NCBI GenBank assembly: GCA_035578155.1
Contig: JAPWDM010000014.1
Location: forward strand, 11,821,501-11,885,500
Length of the DNA: 64,000 nucleotides
Reading direction: 5' to 3'
From: Brachynemurus nebulosus
Taxonomy: Eukaryota > Arthropoda > Insecta > Neuroptera > Myrmeleontidae
Part shown: positions 34,629-47,275 of the stretch, one piece after another
How positions within the stretch are numbered: position 1 is the first letter of the stretch
Layout of the letters: each line of letters starts with the position of its first letter
Notes under the pieces: generated by a model
The model's input: only the letters and a program-made list of their open reading frames with translations
The model's database searches: none
Told to the model about the DNA's origin: nothing
Made by a program: the position numbers and the translations under genes

Positions 34629-34964
34629 ATTACAAGAGTTAGGTACTTTGTTTTGAAAACTCGCTTGTATAGTATAATGATTCAAAAAAGTATCCCACGG
34701 GAGATTTTCTACTCGTGGTCATGGTGCAAAAAAAATTCTAGAAATTTTTTGAAAACTAACTGTCTTGAGATTCCAGGAATCGAAGGTGTCTGACTGAAGA
34801 ACGCATGTGAAGGTTTTCGACTTTCAACGTTTCCATCAAATTTCATAAAAGAAGGATATTTTCTTCGAGAACTGTCGACCACGGTGACAACTACCAAATC
34901 TCGTTCGAAAATTCGATAAAACGAAAAAGTGTTAAAAGTACCGTACAACGATCGAAATGCAATT
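34629..34964. other. No feature recognised
   Basis: A 79-codon minus-strand frame (34709-34948) shows no recognisable motif. It may belong to the interior of a truncated element. Confidence 0.4.
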
Positions 34965-35882
34965 GGGGAGACTGGGGTAAAATGGCCAGTGGAGATAAAG
35001 CGGCCATTCGCCTTTACTCACCGGAAACTACTCCAATCTTTTGGCGAAGTTGAATACTATAACTTGTAGACAAGCCATTAGTATTCTATTAAAACGTCAG
35101 TGATCAGTTCCCTAGATTGTATGTATAATAAGGAATTTTCTGAATTTTCGCGTGTTGGTGTAAAGTAAGTTGATGTAAATTGTATTCTCATTATTTTTTT
35201 ATTAATTACGAATACAATTTTTTAATTGGTATTGCTAAAAACACTGTCTAATTACCTTTAAAATAATGTAGTTATCGATGAATCAGAAAATTCTTTCTCG
35301 AAATTAGTTGTAGTTTGCCGAAATGGTGTCTAACGGAGTAAAGTGGCCAGGCTTATAATGGGGCAAAGTGGTCAGTGTCTCCGATCGCTGCTCAAATTGT
35401 ATCTTAGAATACTTTCACATATTATATTAAATTTAGAACTTGTAATTAGTTCTTTATATTTTGTAAATAAAAGAATTGCCTGAAATCAGTTTTTAGGGTT
35501 CCGAGAAAAAATATGAAAAAGGAACCCTTATGATGAGACTTCAATGTCTGTCCGTCCGTCCGTTGATATGTAATAATTAATGATACAAACATAGTTTGAT
35601 TTTGTATATAAACATGTTTATTACTTCAAGATTTGTTTTTGGGTTAAAATGGGTACCCTTGGACACTTTACCCAATATAGTGGGGTAAAGTGGTCACTTT
35701 GCACATGTTGCGATAAACAAAAATTGCAAAAATACCTTTCAAGATATTGTTTGGTATATTGATGGTTATTGGTTCTGCACTAAAGCAAATATGTGCTAAA
35801 TACTTACAATCTATATTTCTTTTCAAATAACTAAACTAAACAACATTTTGTCTTAGAGTGGCCACTTTACCCCAGTCTCCCC
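34965..35882. mobile_element. TIR element with repeated GGGTAAAGTGGCCA motifs
   Basis: GGGGAGACTGGGGTAAAATG at 34965 and the inverse of the right end (GGGGAGACTGGGGTAAAGTG, to 35882) are near-perfect TIRs. Similar GTAAAGTGGYCA motifs recur inside at about 35338, 35359 and 35683, which suggests multiple subterminal transposase sites. A dispersed-repeat start sits at 35488. No transposase frame is present. The superfamily and target duplication are not clear. Confidence 0.8.
35488..35572 (+). repeat. Dispersed repeat start (TTAGGGTTCCG type)
   Basis: TTAGGGTTCCGAGAAAAAAT, then GGAACCCTTATGATGAGACTT, then TGTCTGTCCGTCCGTCCG is the wording of a repeat common in insect genomes. GGGTTCC/GGAACCC forms a small hairpin. 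It lies inside the 34965-35882 element. Confidence 0.4.
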
Positions 35883-36559
35883 TAACTGTTTACATAAAAT
35901 GAACGAGTTGAGTGAATATGTACATACATATAATCATTTTATCTCAATTTACCTATGTATACAATGATAATTATTTGAATTTGCTTTATTTATTTTGTTA
36001 AAATAAATGAGAGAATATAATCATCCCAGTGCGCGAACGTTTTCAAATACGTAGTATAATAATTATTATTTGTGGTTTATTTACCGAGAAAAGAAAAGAA
36101 AAAAAATAAAAATAATAAAAGTGTTTTGTTTGTGTAAATAAGAGTACATAGTTAGCAGTGGCTGTTGGACTCGCGTTAATATTGTTTTTTTATAACCTCC
36201 GCTTCTAATGTTCAATATTCCAGCGTTGTGTAGTGGGCGTAAAGAGCAGTTTTCATATCATTGTAAAACAAACGACAGTAACTGTGCGCGAAAGTACAAC
36301 TGTGCGTGAAAGTAGCTAAAACTATGCCAGAAAATAATGATATTCATTTGTCAATGATAATCATATTCAAATTAAACATGGAAACAATCAACAAATTAAT
36401 AAAAAAAAAATAAAAACGATCTACAAATTAATAAAAAAAAACTTTTTTCATATAACATTATAAAAGAAAATTAACCCTACTATTTTCTAAAATTAATTAA
36501 AAATAATTAAATTTTTGCTCTCTAGTAAACTTTAGAAGCCGTCGTTATAAAAAATTATG
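35883..36559. other. No gene; 18-base duplication
   Basis: AACTGTGCGCGAAAGTAC and AACTGTGCGTGAAAGTAG lie in tandem at about 36280-36315. Nothing else is visible. Confidence 0.5.
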
Positions 36560-36782
36560 TTCGATACGTATGCATAAAGTGAGGTAACCAATAGGCTTAA
36601 ACTGGGACACTCGCTAAAGGGACTGACGCATACACAACGAGATGTCGTGCGCTTACCCCCACCCGCCTGACGGCTCATGGGGGTATACAGCGCATTCGAT
36701 CTCGTTGTGTATGCGTCAGTGCCTTAGACTCGTGCCCCAATTTAAGCCTACTAGGATACCTCTCTTTACGCATATGTGTCGA
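36560..36782. repeat. Palindromic element, arms of about 105 bases
   Basis: TTCGATACGTATGCATAAAG at 36560 mirrors CTTTACGCATATGTGTCGAA at the right end, and pairing improves inward to a perfect ACTGACGCATACACAACGAG. The loop region holds CCCCCACCCGCC-type sequence. It is a compact palindromic MITE or hairpin locus. Its outer arms are more diverged than its inner ones. Confidence 0.8.
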
Positions 36783-38929
36783 AAATAACTATTAATGAAT
36801 CTTGTTATATGTGCTTGATATAGTTATGTTGCTGAAATTTTAGGTAATAATCATGGAGTAAGTTATTCAGACGAATCTCAGTATAACGAGTCTTATGGTG
36901 ATTGGAAAAAATTCGTTATTCTTTGCGACCTGTTAAAGTGTAAGGATAAAATGCAACAAATTGAGCTACCAATTGCGTTACCGAAAGCAAGTAGTTTTTG
37001 GAGATATTTTAAATTTTTCTTCATTAAACATTCAAAATTTTATACTTAGATTGAAATAAACAAAAATTTCATTTCACTTTATTTTCATGGCTGACACGGT
37101 AATTGAGCTAATGCAATCATGAAAAGTTCTAAATCTACTTCACAATTTAAAATTACGCGGTAATTCGTACTCTAAGTGTCGGAGTAATTTCAATTATGTC
37201 GGAGTAATGTTTTAACGTTAGTTACAGCACTCCCATGATTTAAGACATTTTTTAAAATTTTTCTTAAAATTTTTGTTTTAAAATTTTTGTTAACCTGGTT
37301 GATGAACACTCAATTTACACCTAATTCTCCATACTTTAAATTACTCAAAAAAGTTTCTTACCTATGGGACCGCTAAGTTTACGTAAACCTAGCAGCCCCT
37401 TTTGTTTTTTATGTTTTTTTGAAAACGGTCAAAAAACCTAATTTTTATTAACACACCTATAACTAACATCTAAGATACACCTATTTTTTTATCTAGTAGT
37501 TTCTTAAGGTTTTTTAAATTTTTATTTTGAGGACTGCTAACTTTATATATATGTGTCAACATGAAATTATTCTCTATCTGCTAAAGTTTTTGAGTAATCA
37601 AGCAAAATTAGAATTTTATCCAGAAAAATTACAAGTTCAAAGACATAATTTCACACTTATGATTTTGAATCCACATTCAATACATTATGGGTAGTATTTT
37701 TTAGTATTCTAACATATTTATTTATTTATTTGACTTTAAATAAAACACAGTATACATACTTTCGAAAATATACACGTATCGATAGCTTATAAAAATAAAA
37801 CTATTTTAACTCAGGCACTTTATCAAAAGCTCAAATATGAGATTCTGCATCACGTGATTCTCTATATACATTCGTATGTATAGCCGTAACATCCGTTTTG
37901 TAACTTGAAAAATAAGTATTTGGATTCATCGCATGGATTCGTGATGTTTATCTGAATCAACGAATGTAAACAGAAAATAAAAATATTGGAAATATTTCGA
38001 AAAATGTACCATACTCATTCAGTAATAGTTTTCTACACTATCAGTACCTACAGTAGTGTCTATAAATCTGACAACAGAATGTACGCAATGAATAAGAAAA
38101 AATTAAACATTATTTTAACAAAGATAACTTTACATTCAGGTTGCTGGGAGGAAGAAGAAAGCCGATGTAAGTAAAAAATGCGGACTTCAATCATCGAAAA
38201 AAAAACCAGGCTATTTTAGCTTTTAGAGTTTCTTTATAAGTTATAGAGATTTTAATATAGCTTCCATAGGTTAATAGTTCCATTTTCCAAACTTTAAATG
38301 TTGTCTTTTCAAAATTTTATTTACAATACGGACAAGCTATACAGGTAGCTCTACTAAAATTTGTTAGTACAGTTAAAGCTATATAAATGCAATAATTCAG
38401 GATCGGAAACGTTTGTCAAAAGCAAAATCTTGTACGTGCAATGTACTGATCATCAAATGTACAAGTGCGCGTTTCGAAAATTTATTTTTATTTTAATTCG
38501 AATAAGAAAGTAGAGAATTGTAGCATTTATATGGCTTACAATGTTAAAACTCAATACATCTCTATTTTGTATGTATTGTGTTTTTAATACCTAAAACATA
38601 CCTAATATTTTAATCGTGTGTAATATGCTATTTACAACCCTTGCTATGTAATATACTATATTATCACTATTACTGCTTAAATATTCAAAAGTCAAACTAA
38701 TCAGTGTTCCACTGACAAACAATTGCAAATCTAATTTTAAGAGGTGTAGTCATATTTGTTCAATTTTATCAAATGAAAATTTAATGTACTATAAAGAAAT
38801 ATTGTAGCTATATATAAATGTAGTACATGAACGGAGTTACTGACATCTCATAGTCAATATTTATAATTCTGCTGACATAAAAATGGGACCTGTACACATA
38901 AAATCAAAAAAAAAATTAAGGCATTAGAT
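36783..38929. other. No feature recognised
   Basis: AT-rich throughout. A small palindrome (GTTTACGTAAAC, 37378-37389) is the only structure noticed. Confidence 0.5.
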
Positions 38930-39020
38930 CAGTGTTTTTCAACCTTTTTCATGGCGCGACCCCCCTAGGATGGTAAAATATTTCGCGACCCCCTAGTATA
39001 GAAAAAATATTTCGTAACTC
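38930..39020 (+). mobile_element. hAT transposon 5' terminus
   Basis: CAGTGTTTTTCAACCTTTTT, then CATGGCGCGACCCCC, then a second CGCGACCCCC is the well-known start of many hAT-family elements. The interior beyond about 39020 has no readable transposase and no matching 3' end was found, so only the terminus can be supported. Confidence 0.75.
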
Positions 39021-40142
39021 CTACCCTCTGCTATTTCTAACTTTTATGTTTTAAATATCGAATCCGTTTATTATTATCGATTATTTTACTTACTTGTTAA
39101 ATGTTGTAGGCCCTGTACAGACATATTAATGTATTAGTGACGGTATAGGGTAACAAAAATTGTCAAAGCAAAATTAATTGATAATATACAATGCTGAAAT
39201 TGATAACAAAATTAATGATTTTCTTTAATTTAATCAATCAGCCATACAACTACCTAACTTGTTGAAACTTCTAACCTCATACGTATACTTTAACAAAAAA
39301 AAAAAAAAAGAAATACTAAACATATTGGACAAAAAGAAACACTGAAAAGATTAACTAACAATTCCACAGAGGATGAAAAACTTTTTGACATTGTAAGATG
39401 AAACGGTGCCACGGTAATAAGAACCAGGTGATGTTCCATAATGGTAAAAATAGTTAATAGTGTTTCATCTTCTTACAAAACTACGACGGTACTTCTCTAG
39501 CTATGTTAGTTGTAAATTTGTAAGTCAGTTTACACGAAATGTTACTTTAAAACTATTCGGTACTTTTAGAAATGTAGAGTTTGATTTCAAAAGTTTCCTA
39601 CCACTTTAGTGCGCATTTTTGTCGTCTGCACAATTGTCGTACAAAATGAAGTATTTTCGAGTGCCATTTTGATTAATACTTATTTATAATAAGAATTATA
39701 ATAAGATTTAGCTAATTTACATATAAAAATTAATTTATAATAGTAATTATAACAAGATTTACGCACTTCCTAAATGGAACAATGCATCTGGAAGATTGAA
39801 TTCATATTGTAATACCGACTGATAGTCCTTAGAAGTCAACATCCGACAATATTAGATCGACGAGCGCTCTTTTTTGAATTTGAATATTACTGTGCGCAAG
39901 TGTATTTATGTGCTAATTTTTTCAAATACCGTACAAGCGCACAAATGCATACTTTGGAGGAAGCACTATTTAGGAGCAAATGAATGGGGACGATGAGTAA
40001 GGCTAACCAAAATTGAAATAGAAATATAATTTCGAATTTTTGGTATTTATATTTCCAAAAAAAAAAAAAACAAACGTAATAATACCTCATAATTTTGTGT
40101 CAAAATAAAATCAAAAATGAAGTTTATAAAAAAACTATTGGA
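39021..40142. other. No gene; possible hAT interior remains
   Basis: An A run sits at about 39295-39309. Nothing else is recognisable. Confidence 0.45.
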
Positions 40143-40154
40143 AATGTCTAATGT

Positions 40155-40243
40155 AAGGCGCTTGGTTGGTAACCAAGAGATCCGGGTTCGAGTCCCAGCC
40201 GATCCAGTTTGGTAATTTTTCAGACACTATGTCAATTTTAATT
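40155..40243 (+). pseudogene. 5'-truncated tRNA-Thr(GGT)-like retroposed copy
   Basis: CTTGG, loop TTGGTAA, then CCAAG (40161-40177) is a perfect anticodon arm with anticodon GGT. It is followed by a 4-base variable loop, a T arm (CCGGG, TTCGAGT, CCCAG, one mismatch) and a 3' acceptor strand CCGATCC plus A. The acceptor 5' strand and most of the D arm are missing. Perfect 12-base copies of AATGTCTAATGT flank the insert (40143-40154 and 40244-40255), which marks it as a LINE-mobilised, 5'-truncated tRNA or tRNA-headed SINE. Confidence 0.8.
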
Positions 40244-40255
40244 AATGTCTAATGT

Positions 40256-41273
40256 GTTTATAAAAATCTAGAGTAACTTGGTAACGTTGTTAGTGCTCTA
40301 TACTACGTTCCAGACTTCCAGTACATCCTTAATTCCTTTATACTTGATATAGTGTTCCTATTAATCCATGTATTGTTTCTGCTCACCCATTTTCGATCCC
40401 TGTTAATCTCCAATTTGACCCAAACCTCAATTTCTCATGATTTTCTTTTCAAAAAATAAAAATCAATAAAAGTTTGTAGTTTTCTTTTTTTTCTTTTTAG
40501 TTCTAATTTATTAGAACACTAATAATAAAATTTTAGATGAAGTTTTCAAAAAATAACGCTGTTGGAAACTATGGTTTAAAAAGACGTATAATTGTCTTTA
40601 CCTCTAGTATTTTTAAATTAATTCCTGAATAACTTTTTCGTTTTGTCCCTATGTCCTTTATGTTCCGATTCATCCTGATTTACGGTATGTATTGTTACAC
40701 AACACATTTACTATCTCTGGTACTTGCTGTGGCTAGAAAGAGAGAGCTAGCTACCTTCGTTTATGTTTGTTTATAAGCACCTACTAAATGTTTGGTGTAT
40801 TTAAAGTTAGCCTTGCATAATATGTTATTCCACAAATTTTGAATTGATCCTCTACATACAATGTTACTATAGTGAGTTTTAACTTGGCTTAAAACTTTTA
40901 TATTTGGGATCGCTCATTTATAATAATTATATAATATGCAGAAGTCGACAGACACTAGTCGACATGGTTAGGTAAAATATTCAAACTTTCTAGCTATATC
41001 GTTCAATAAATTGTTCTTAGCTTGTGGCATTATTGAAATTGGTATTGTACAATATTTATTGAAAAGTATTCAATTTATGTGGCAATAATTTGGGAATATG
41101 GGTACTGTTATTTCGACTTATTGGTTACAAATGTAATTAAATTAATTTAAAACTTGGTTTAATAAAATATACAGATTTGGAAAGCGGATACAATCAATTA
41201 TTCGATCAGTATAAGGTTTATATAATTGGATTTTCGAAGAAAAAATTTTTTTTTGTGATAAATAGAAAAATCG
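40256..41273. other. No feature recognised
   Basis: AT-rich sequence without visible structure. Confidence 0.5.
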
Positions 41274-41729
41274 TATACCATGTGAGTTTTTTGAGAGTTG
41301 CCATTTTTATAACAGTCAAATTTTTATGATAGAAATGGTACTGGGAAAGGTTCTTTTCTTGGATGTAATAGAAATGTAACCAAAAAGAACACTGTTGGTT
41401 GAAGTAGCCTCAGGTATATATGCATATTTTTACCGCCTAATTGATAAATTTTTAAAAAATTTAAAAATTTAACTTGGGTAAAAAAATTTCTTTTCCTCAT
41501 TTATGTTGTTAATTAATGCATTAGCTCAGTTTTATCGAAAAATTAATATATAGTCTCATTTAAAAATCTTTAAATTTGTATCATAGCTCAAAAACCATAA
41601 GGGCTATGAAGCTCCTGACTATAGCAATCGGTTGCCCCCGTCCACAACTCTTATTTGAACAATTTTTCGATTAAATCAACGGTTTGGCTGTAATAAAAAT
41701 GGCAACTCTCAAAAAACTCACACAGTATG
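41274..41729. mobile_element. MITE, GTGAGTTTTTTGAGAG family copy A
   Basis: TGTGAGTTTTTTGAGAGTTG and its inverse close both ends. A copy in the opposite orientation lies at 52185-52646 and shares most of the interior: GGTGTTTTACTGG-like zones, CTATAGCAATCGGTTGCCCC and TTAATTAATGCATTAG. TATAC/GTATG bases flank the ends. No protein is encoded; the 88-codon frame in the second copy is not kept here. Confidence 0.85.
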
Positions 41730-43487
41730 TTTTATAAAAAAAACAAAAACTTTTTTATTTTACTCTTTTTGTGTAATATTTAAAAGGTTATATCAAATTA
41801 AAAATACACTTTTAAACTTAGTACCGATAACGGACCGACAGTTCCCGAGACCATCCGAGCGCACATGTGACGTCATAATATTTATTTACCTTTACATACA
41901 ACAGTGTCTTTTTATTTTGAATTATTGTTGCTATGCAATTATTGCTTGCTGTAAACATTTTTTTCTACTCCTACTATTAAAAGTAACATTTTGTGCACGG
42001 CTAACTATATGTAAAAATTAACAATTGCCCACACTGTACGGGAATACAGTGGGAAATTATTTCGCACGCCTTAATATAATAAAAAAGTAGGCTGTCCCGT
42101 TAGTTTAATATATAATATATAGAAATAATACTAAAAATATACATATGTATGTTGATTATTTATTATTGTTTCCAAAAATTTGAACATCTATTTGATTTGA
42201 ACTCTTATTCGTCAGAAATAAGCCTCTTTTCCCACTTATTGTACAATATACTATTGTATTGACTTAACTTATTGGAAATGTCTAATTAAATAAAGTTATC
42301 AAGCTAGTTTTGCATAATTATTTTGTAATAATACAAACATGTCAGATATTCTGTTACCAGAACTGACTTTTATAAACCCTTTGTCATACATTACAAATTA
42401 CTTCAATACCTACCAATAATTTTTTGTAATAAATTTTTATAATTTTGATAATATGTACAAGCTGTCAACAGTAGGTAACATATTATCTTAATGACGTCAC
42501 AGACATCGCAATTTCTTGTAGTGTTGGTTATACACAAATTTTATTGGGTACAAAAATTCAATTTGTACAAACTTCTTTATGTAGCCTTCATAAAATTTAA
42601 CCACAGGAACAACATAAGGTTAATATTACGTATATATAATAAATATGAATCACACGCTTATTTATATTTACGACACGACAGATGTCTGTGGTGTGCCAAC
42701 AATGAATCTATTATTATGAAAGTACTATAGGTACATATTACTCTTTTGAAATATTTTCTACACTTTCGAACAGAAATATCAGAAATTTTATTTTTAAATT
42801 TATATAAAAGATTTTCTTTGTGGATATTTGTGTTCTGATCACTGGCCAGTCGTCAGGTGCTTACGTACTCATATGATTGGGTGAATGTCAGTGGTCATTT
42901 ATTGGTCATATGTATTCTGAAGCGGCACGGCAAATTTGAATCAATATATAGAATAGGATAAAGCACATTTGCAATTTCTATCCATATATTTACCGGGTGT
43001 AATTTTTACTCCCGTCTAATTTGTAAGTTTGGCCACTTGAATAAATAAATCTTGTAACTTCTTTTTTGACGAAAACGATTTTTTGATGTTATTGGATATG
43101 TATTCAATATAAACGCCAATATTATCAAAATTGTGTAACTTTTAGCAAATAAAGAATATCAAAGAGTAGTAGAAAGCATAAGCCTCATCAATGCATTACC
43201 CAAAATTTCAAAATGAATAACTTGTATTTTGGTCGTAAATTGGTTGTCTTTAATCCTCAAACGTGTATTTCGGGTAGGAAATAATTTATTTATTTTTTAT
43301 TTTTTATTTTATTCTATTTTATTTTATTTATTTATTTTTTTAAATTCACTAATATCAAGTTTCTGAGATTGAAAGTATTGTACATCGTCTACCATTCTGA
43401 ATTGAAGGCTAAGAGGTAGCAAAGTATCATTTTTAGTTTCAAGGAATTAAATATAACATATTACTTACTGAGGACCTTAAATGTTAC
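41730..43487. other. No gene; low-complexity tract
   Basis: A TTTTA-rich tract lies at about 43285-43340. A 79-codon frame at 42491 has no recognisable motif. Confidence 0.5.
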
Positions 43488-43528
43488 TTTTGTGGCCTCG
43501 GATGCCTTAAGTATCCGCGGTCACAAAA
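43488..43528. repeat. Short hairpin, 18-base arms
   Basis: TTTTGTGGCCTCGGATGC pairs with GTATCCGCGGTCACAAAA across five bases, with two mismatches. Confidence 0.8.
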
Positions 43529-44212
43529 ATAAACTCATGGGTTGAGTACAAGTTATTTTTTCAACAAAAAATGATGAATAATTGAAATAAAAGCAATAAA
43601 AAATTGCTATGCAAAAAAAAATAAGGATTATATATCGGCGTCTACGTATAAGTAACTATTCCATAGAGAAACCTATTTACTAATTAATGGTAAGCGATTA
43701 CTTACGTGCCTAAAAAGGTAAGTAAACTTTTTTGATCTGTTATCTTTTGTAACTATAATAGCCAGAAAACAGAATGGTAAATGTTGTATATGCCTCAAAT
43801 TACTTGCTATGTAAATGCTAGCTTACAATTTGAGTGATTGAAAAAGAAACCTTTTCTCCTACTTTTAAGCTAATAAATGAGTAGAATTTATATGTTATTG
43901 TTCAGCCGGCGAAATTTAAATTAAATACCTTTGCTAGATAGTGAAATGCTTATTTAAAATAATAAACCACTTTAAACTTATATAGATAAAGTCAAACAGT
44001 TGTAGGGTATGTTGTTCAATTAGTTTGATTTATTCGCGGTATAGGTACTTGGTGTGATATTATTTCACAATTTTAGTGATAATTTGATAATTTTTATAAT
44101 TATAAATTATCTGGAATGTATACGCCACAAGACTACTCGTGTGAGTAGTTACCCTAGGGGCCTTAGAGGCCCCCTGGCAATAAATTTCACAAATTGGAGT
44201 CAAGGTAGAAAG
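43529..44212. other. No feature recognised
   Basis: The GGGGCCTTAGAGGCCCC hairpin at about 44157-44173 is the only structure seen. Confidence 0.5.
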
Positions 44213-44831
44213 TTTAAGGGGGAGGGTCCTCCAGAACTTTCAAATTTTTCATTTTTTGTTTTGCTTTAGAAGTTCATTTGAACCTTAAGGAATATATTTC
44301 AAATGTTTCAATCCAAACAGAACGATTATCTTAGATAACGATAAACTGATTTTAACTCTACTTTTCAAGAACGAAAACTTTTTAATAGCATTTTTCTCAA
44401 AACAGGTTTTTTCCCGCGCCATGGAAGATATTCTTTAAGATATTGGCCTTTGCATATACCTAAAATTTTGCATAAATTATTATTATAAATATTGTTTATA
44501 ACAATTTGCTTATAAAAAAAAGTGAAATTTTTTTCTTCTTGATTTTAAATTGTGAAAAAAAAAAATTTCTCATCAAAAATAGGTATATGCAAAGCGTAAT
44601 GACTTATTTTAATAAAAGTTTTTTGTCCGATTGAATTCAGTTGATTACAAGAGGCTGGGCATTTCACGGCGCAAATTAAAAGAGTCAACTTGGAACGCCG
44701 CCATTTTTCTTGAGTGAATACACCATAACACGCACTATATTATGTAACTTCATTTGATACAATAAATGTATCCAGTTTCTTCACAAAAATTATTAAAGAA
44801 CCTGTTGTCCGGAGGTCCCTTCCCCCTTAAA
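44213..44831. mobile_element. Degenerate fold-back element
   Basis: Outer arms (TTTAAGGGGGAGGGTCCTCC at 44213 against 44804-44831) and inner arms (TTTGCATATACCTA at about 44449 against 44580-44594) are inverted and share the same centre near 44522. They therefore belong to one inverted repeat with a decayed middle. Confidence 0.65.
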
Positions 44832-46494
44832 GTGACGATATAGGGATTTTGTAAAGTTTCGAATGACACCGAAAATATTGGATTTCAGTGTGTTTTGAAG
44901 CTCAAATAATATTCAGTCATAATTTTATCCACTGTAGGCTATAGTAAAATGTGACACCCGGTAATCGTTTTATTTTCTTCGAACGTCGAAGATTTGAATT
45001 CATCTATATGCACATAACAAAATCCACATATAAATGGAGTGATAACATTGGTCATCTCTTTTTAACATAATTGTGTTGACTGTATGTACATATATATGTA
45101 CGTATAAGCTGCACAATAGTAATTTGGTTTCAAAATGTAGTACCGTTGATATATCTATATTCTATGTATATATACTTATTATACTTACTTATATGATTGG
45201 TTATGTATGCAAGTGAAATAGATATGTGGCAAAGTTTGTCGTGCAAACGAATTGTGTTTTCATGAATTGAAAACGAAAATAGTTTTGGTGGTGGGTGCAA
45301 TCGGGTAAATAGTTAAAGATATAAGATTATTTATATGGATATGTATGGACGATCGAGAAGAAGTAACAGTACACTGTGAAAAATAAATTTTAAAATTGCA
45401 TTGAATTACTCAATTGTAATAATTTTCACGATGATAAAAGTATAATTTTAAAAAATTGAGACCTCGAGTTGGTCTAGTGGTTAGCAACTCCGTTTCTTGT
45501 CTGGTACCTATATCAAAATCAATTGTACCCATATTTTTTTTAAAGATTTTGTACTCCACATATAAAAGTTTTCCTAATTTTTCTAAAATTTATTAAAGAT
45601 ATGGATGTTATAATTAATTTATTCAATGATTATGATAATGTGAAAGATGACTACAGCTGTTTGACTTATAGAGACGGCATAATACTGAAGTTGTAATATA
45701 TAAAATCGAAAACTAAAGAATGCGTTTCAAGTAACTTAATAAAAGGTTAACAATTTATTTTATGGAAAATATTTTAATTTTTATTATTTTTTGAGATCTT
45801 ATTCTAAAAATTACTAACAAATTTTAGAAAATTTACAAATGTGCCTAATGGGGAAATAACTACATATCTATAGGAATATTGATGACTGAGAAATTTCACA
45901 TTCTAATAGTTCATAAATTAATTATTTGAAAGACATGTTTTATGATACAATTGATGTATCTATCTATTTTTTAATTTTTATAGTGAAAATATGCTTTGAC
46001 AAAAAGATTAAAAAAATTAATAAATATTTATATTAAGAAATTTTTCCAAATCCATTTTTTTTAAATATTTTATTCGCTTTTGTAGTATTGTTATGTAAAA
46101 AAAAAATGTTTTTTGCAAATAAACACAAAAACTCTCCGTAAAAAGTCCATTCGGCGAAATGACGCCGATGTATGATTAACTTGACTCGTAGACCAACGTA
46201 TGATTCTAGGGTTAAAGAAAACATACTGGTAGCACTGTGGTTTTTGACGATTGAGAATACGACATACAACACAAAATCATAATAATTTCGTTGTTGGAAC
46301 TACAATATCTTCATTACACATTTTATAAACTAGTATTTTTTTATAACAGTTTTTCATAACAAACAAATTTAAAAATGTAAACATTATCATATACTCAGCA
46401 AGGTCGTAAACAACAGCCACCAGACGATCTTGTGACGTCAACAGTCATGAATGAATTAACCACACCCAACTTATAGTAAATACCACACTCAAGA
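44832..46494. other. No gene recognised
   Basis: AT-rich. It holds the tRNA A-box-like segment listed at 45466-45505 and otherwise nothing I can support. Confidence 0.5.
45466..45505 (+). other. tRNA A-box-like segment, possible SINE head
   Basis: CTCGAGTTGGTCTAGTGGTT followed by AGCAACTCC matches the D-arm/A-box consensus well. No B box follows at the right distance, so it is a truncated SINE head or chance. Confidence 0.35.
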
Positions 46495-46590
46495 GTGGTA
46501 AGATCACAGCAATTCTGCACCAAAAGTAGTAAGAGTGCATCGATTCTGTACCAAAAGTAGTAAAGTTCCAATGGTTCTATGCCAACAGTT
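46495..46590 (+). repeat. Three 31-bp tandem units
   Basis: Units start GTGGTAAGATC, GTAGTAAGAGT and GTAGTAAAGTT and end in CACCAAAA-like sequence at a 31-base step. They resemble the 32-34-base units at 17284. Confidence 0.8.
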
Positions 46591-46691
46591 TTATAAAAAC
46601 CAAATAAAAATCACGAATGATTTTTTTTTCATAACAATTGTAACTATATAATCCGAAAAACCAAAATAATCGTATATTTCGTTCAAAGATT

Positions 46692-46730
46692 TTGTTTCTA
46701 GGTGAAATTTTGCATTTCACCTAGAAACAA
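46692..46730. repeat. Perfect 17-bp-stem hairpin
   Basis: TTGTTTCTAGGTGAAAT and its exact inverse flank a 5-base loop. Confidence 0.9.
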
Positions 46731-47275
46731 TTTTGCATTTTGCCGAAAACATATTATGCCGGTAACTTTGTTGAACAGCCACAGTTCCATAAGAACCTGC
46801 CATTCATCCAGAACTGCGAAATTGTTTCCATATAGACCATCCTACCTCTGAATGTACGCATTTATTCAATGTAAAAGTATAAAATGCAATAAGTGTTACA
46901 TTGTTGTGCGAAAATTGTTTCAAGATCTCGCAAGTAAATTTTTCACCGAGTCTTTCTTTTAGTTGGACCGGCTCTAACTGCAAGCTTAAATTTTTACTTA
47001 GTTTTAAGTATCATTGACTAAGGTTGTTGCAAATGTTCGTATCTGCATCAGTATACGCGGAACATCTGCATTCATTTCCCGTATCCGCAGCTGCATTATT
47101 TTATGTGGATATAAAACTTCTCTTTGAAGATATTTTATGAAGTCAATCCGCTTCTGTAGATATCTATATTCGATTTATTAATTGGTAATTAAGTAAATTA
47201 TCCAAGCCAACCGCGAATTGTAATTGTAACGGGCAGTTACTCAAACTGTTTTCAATATTCTCAGTGTTTGCAATA
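46731..47275. other. No gene; hAT-like end listed separately
   Basis: AT-rich apart from the segment at 47018-47115. Confidence 0.45.
47018..47115 (+). mobile_element. Possible hAT-like terminus with degenerate ATCCGCAT repeats
   Basis: CTAAGGTTGTTGCAAATGTT followed by CGTATCTGCATC, GGAACATCTGCATTC and CCGTATCCGCAGCTGC resembles hAT-type ends that carry runs of ATCCGCATCCGC. It is diverged and no right end is seen. Confidence 0.35.

Noticed and set aside
42840..42910. A further hammerhead from CTGACGA on the minus strand
   Set aside because: No GAAA follows at a usable distance.
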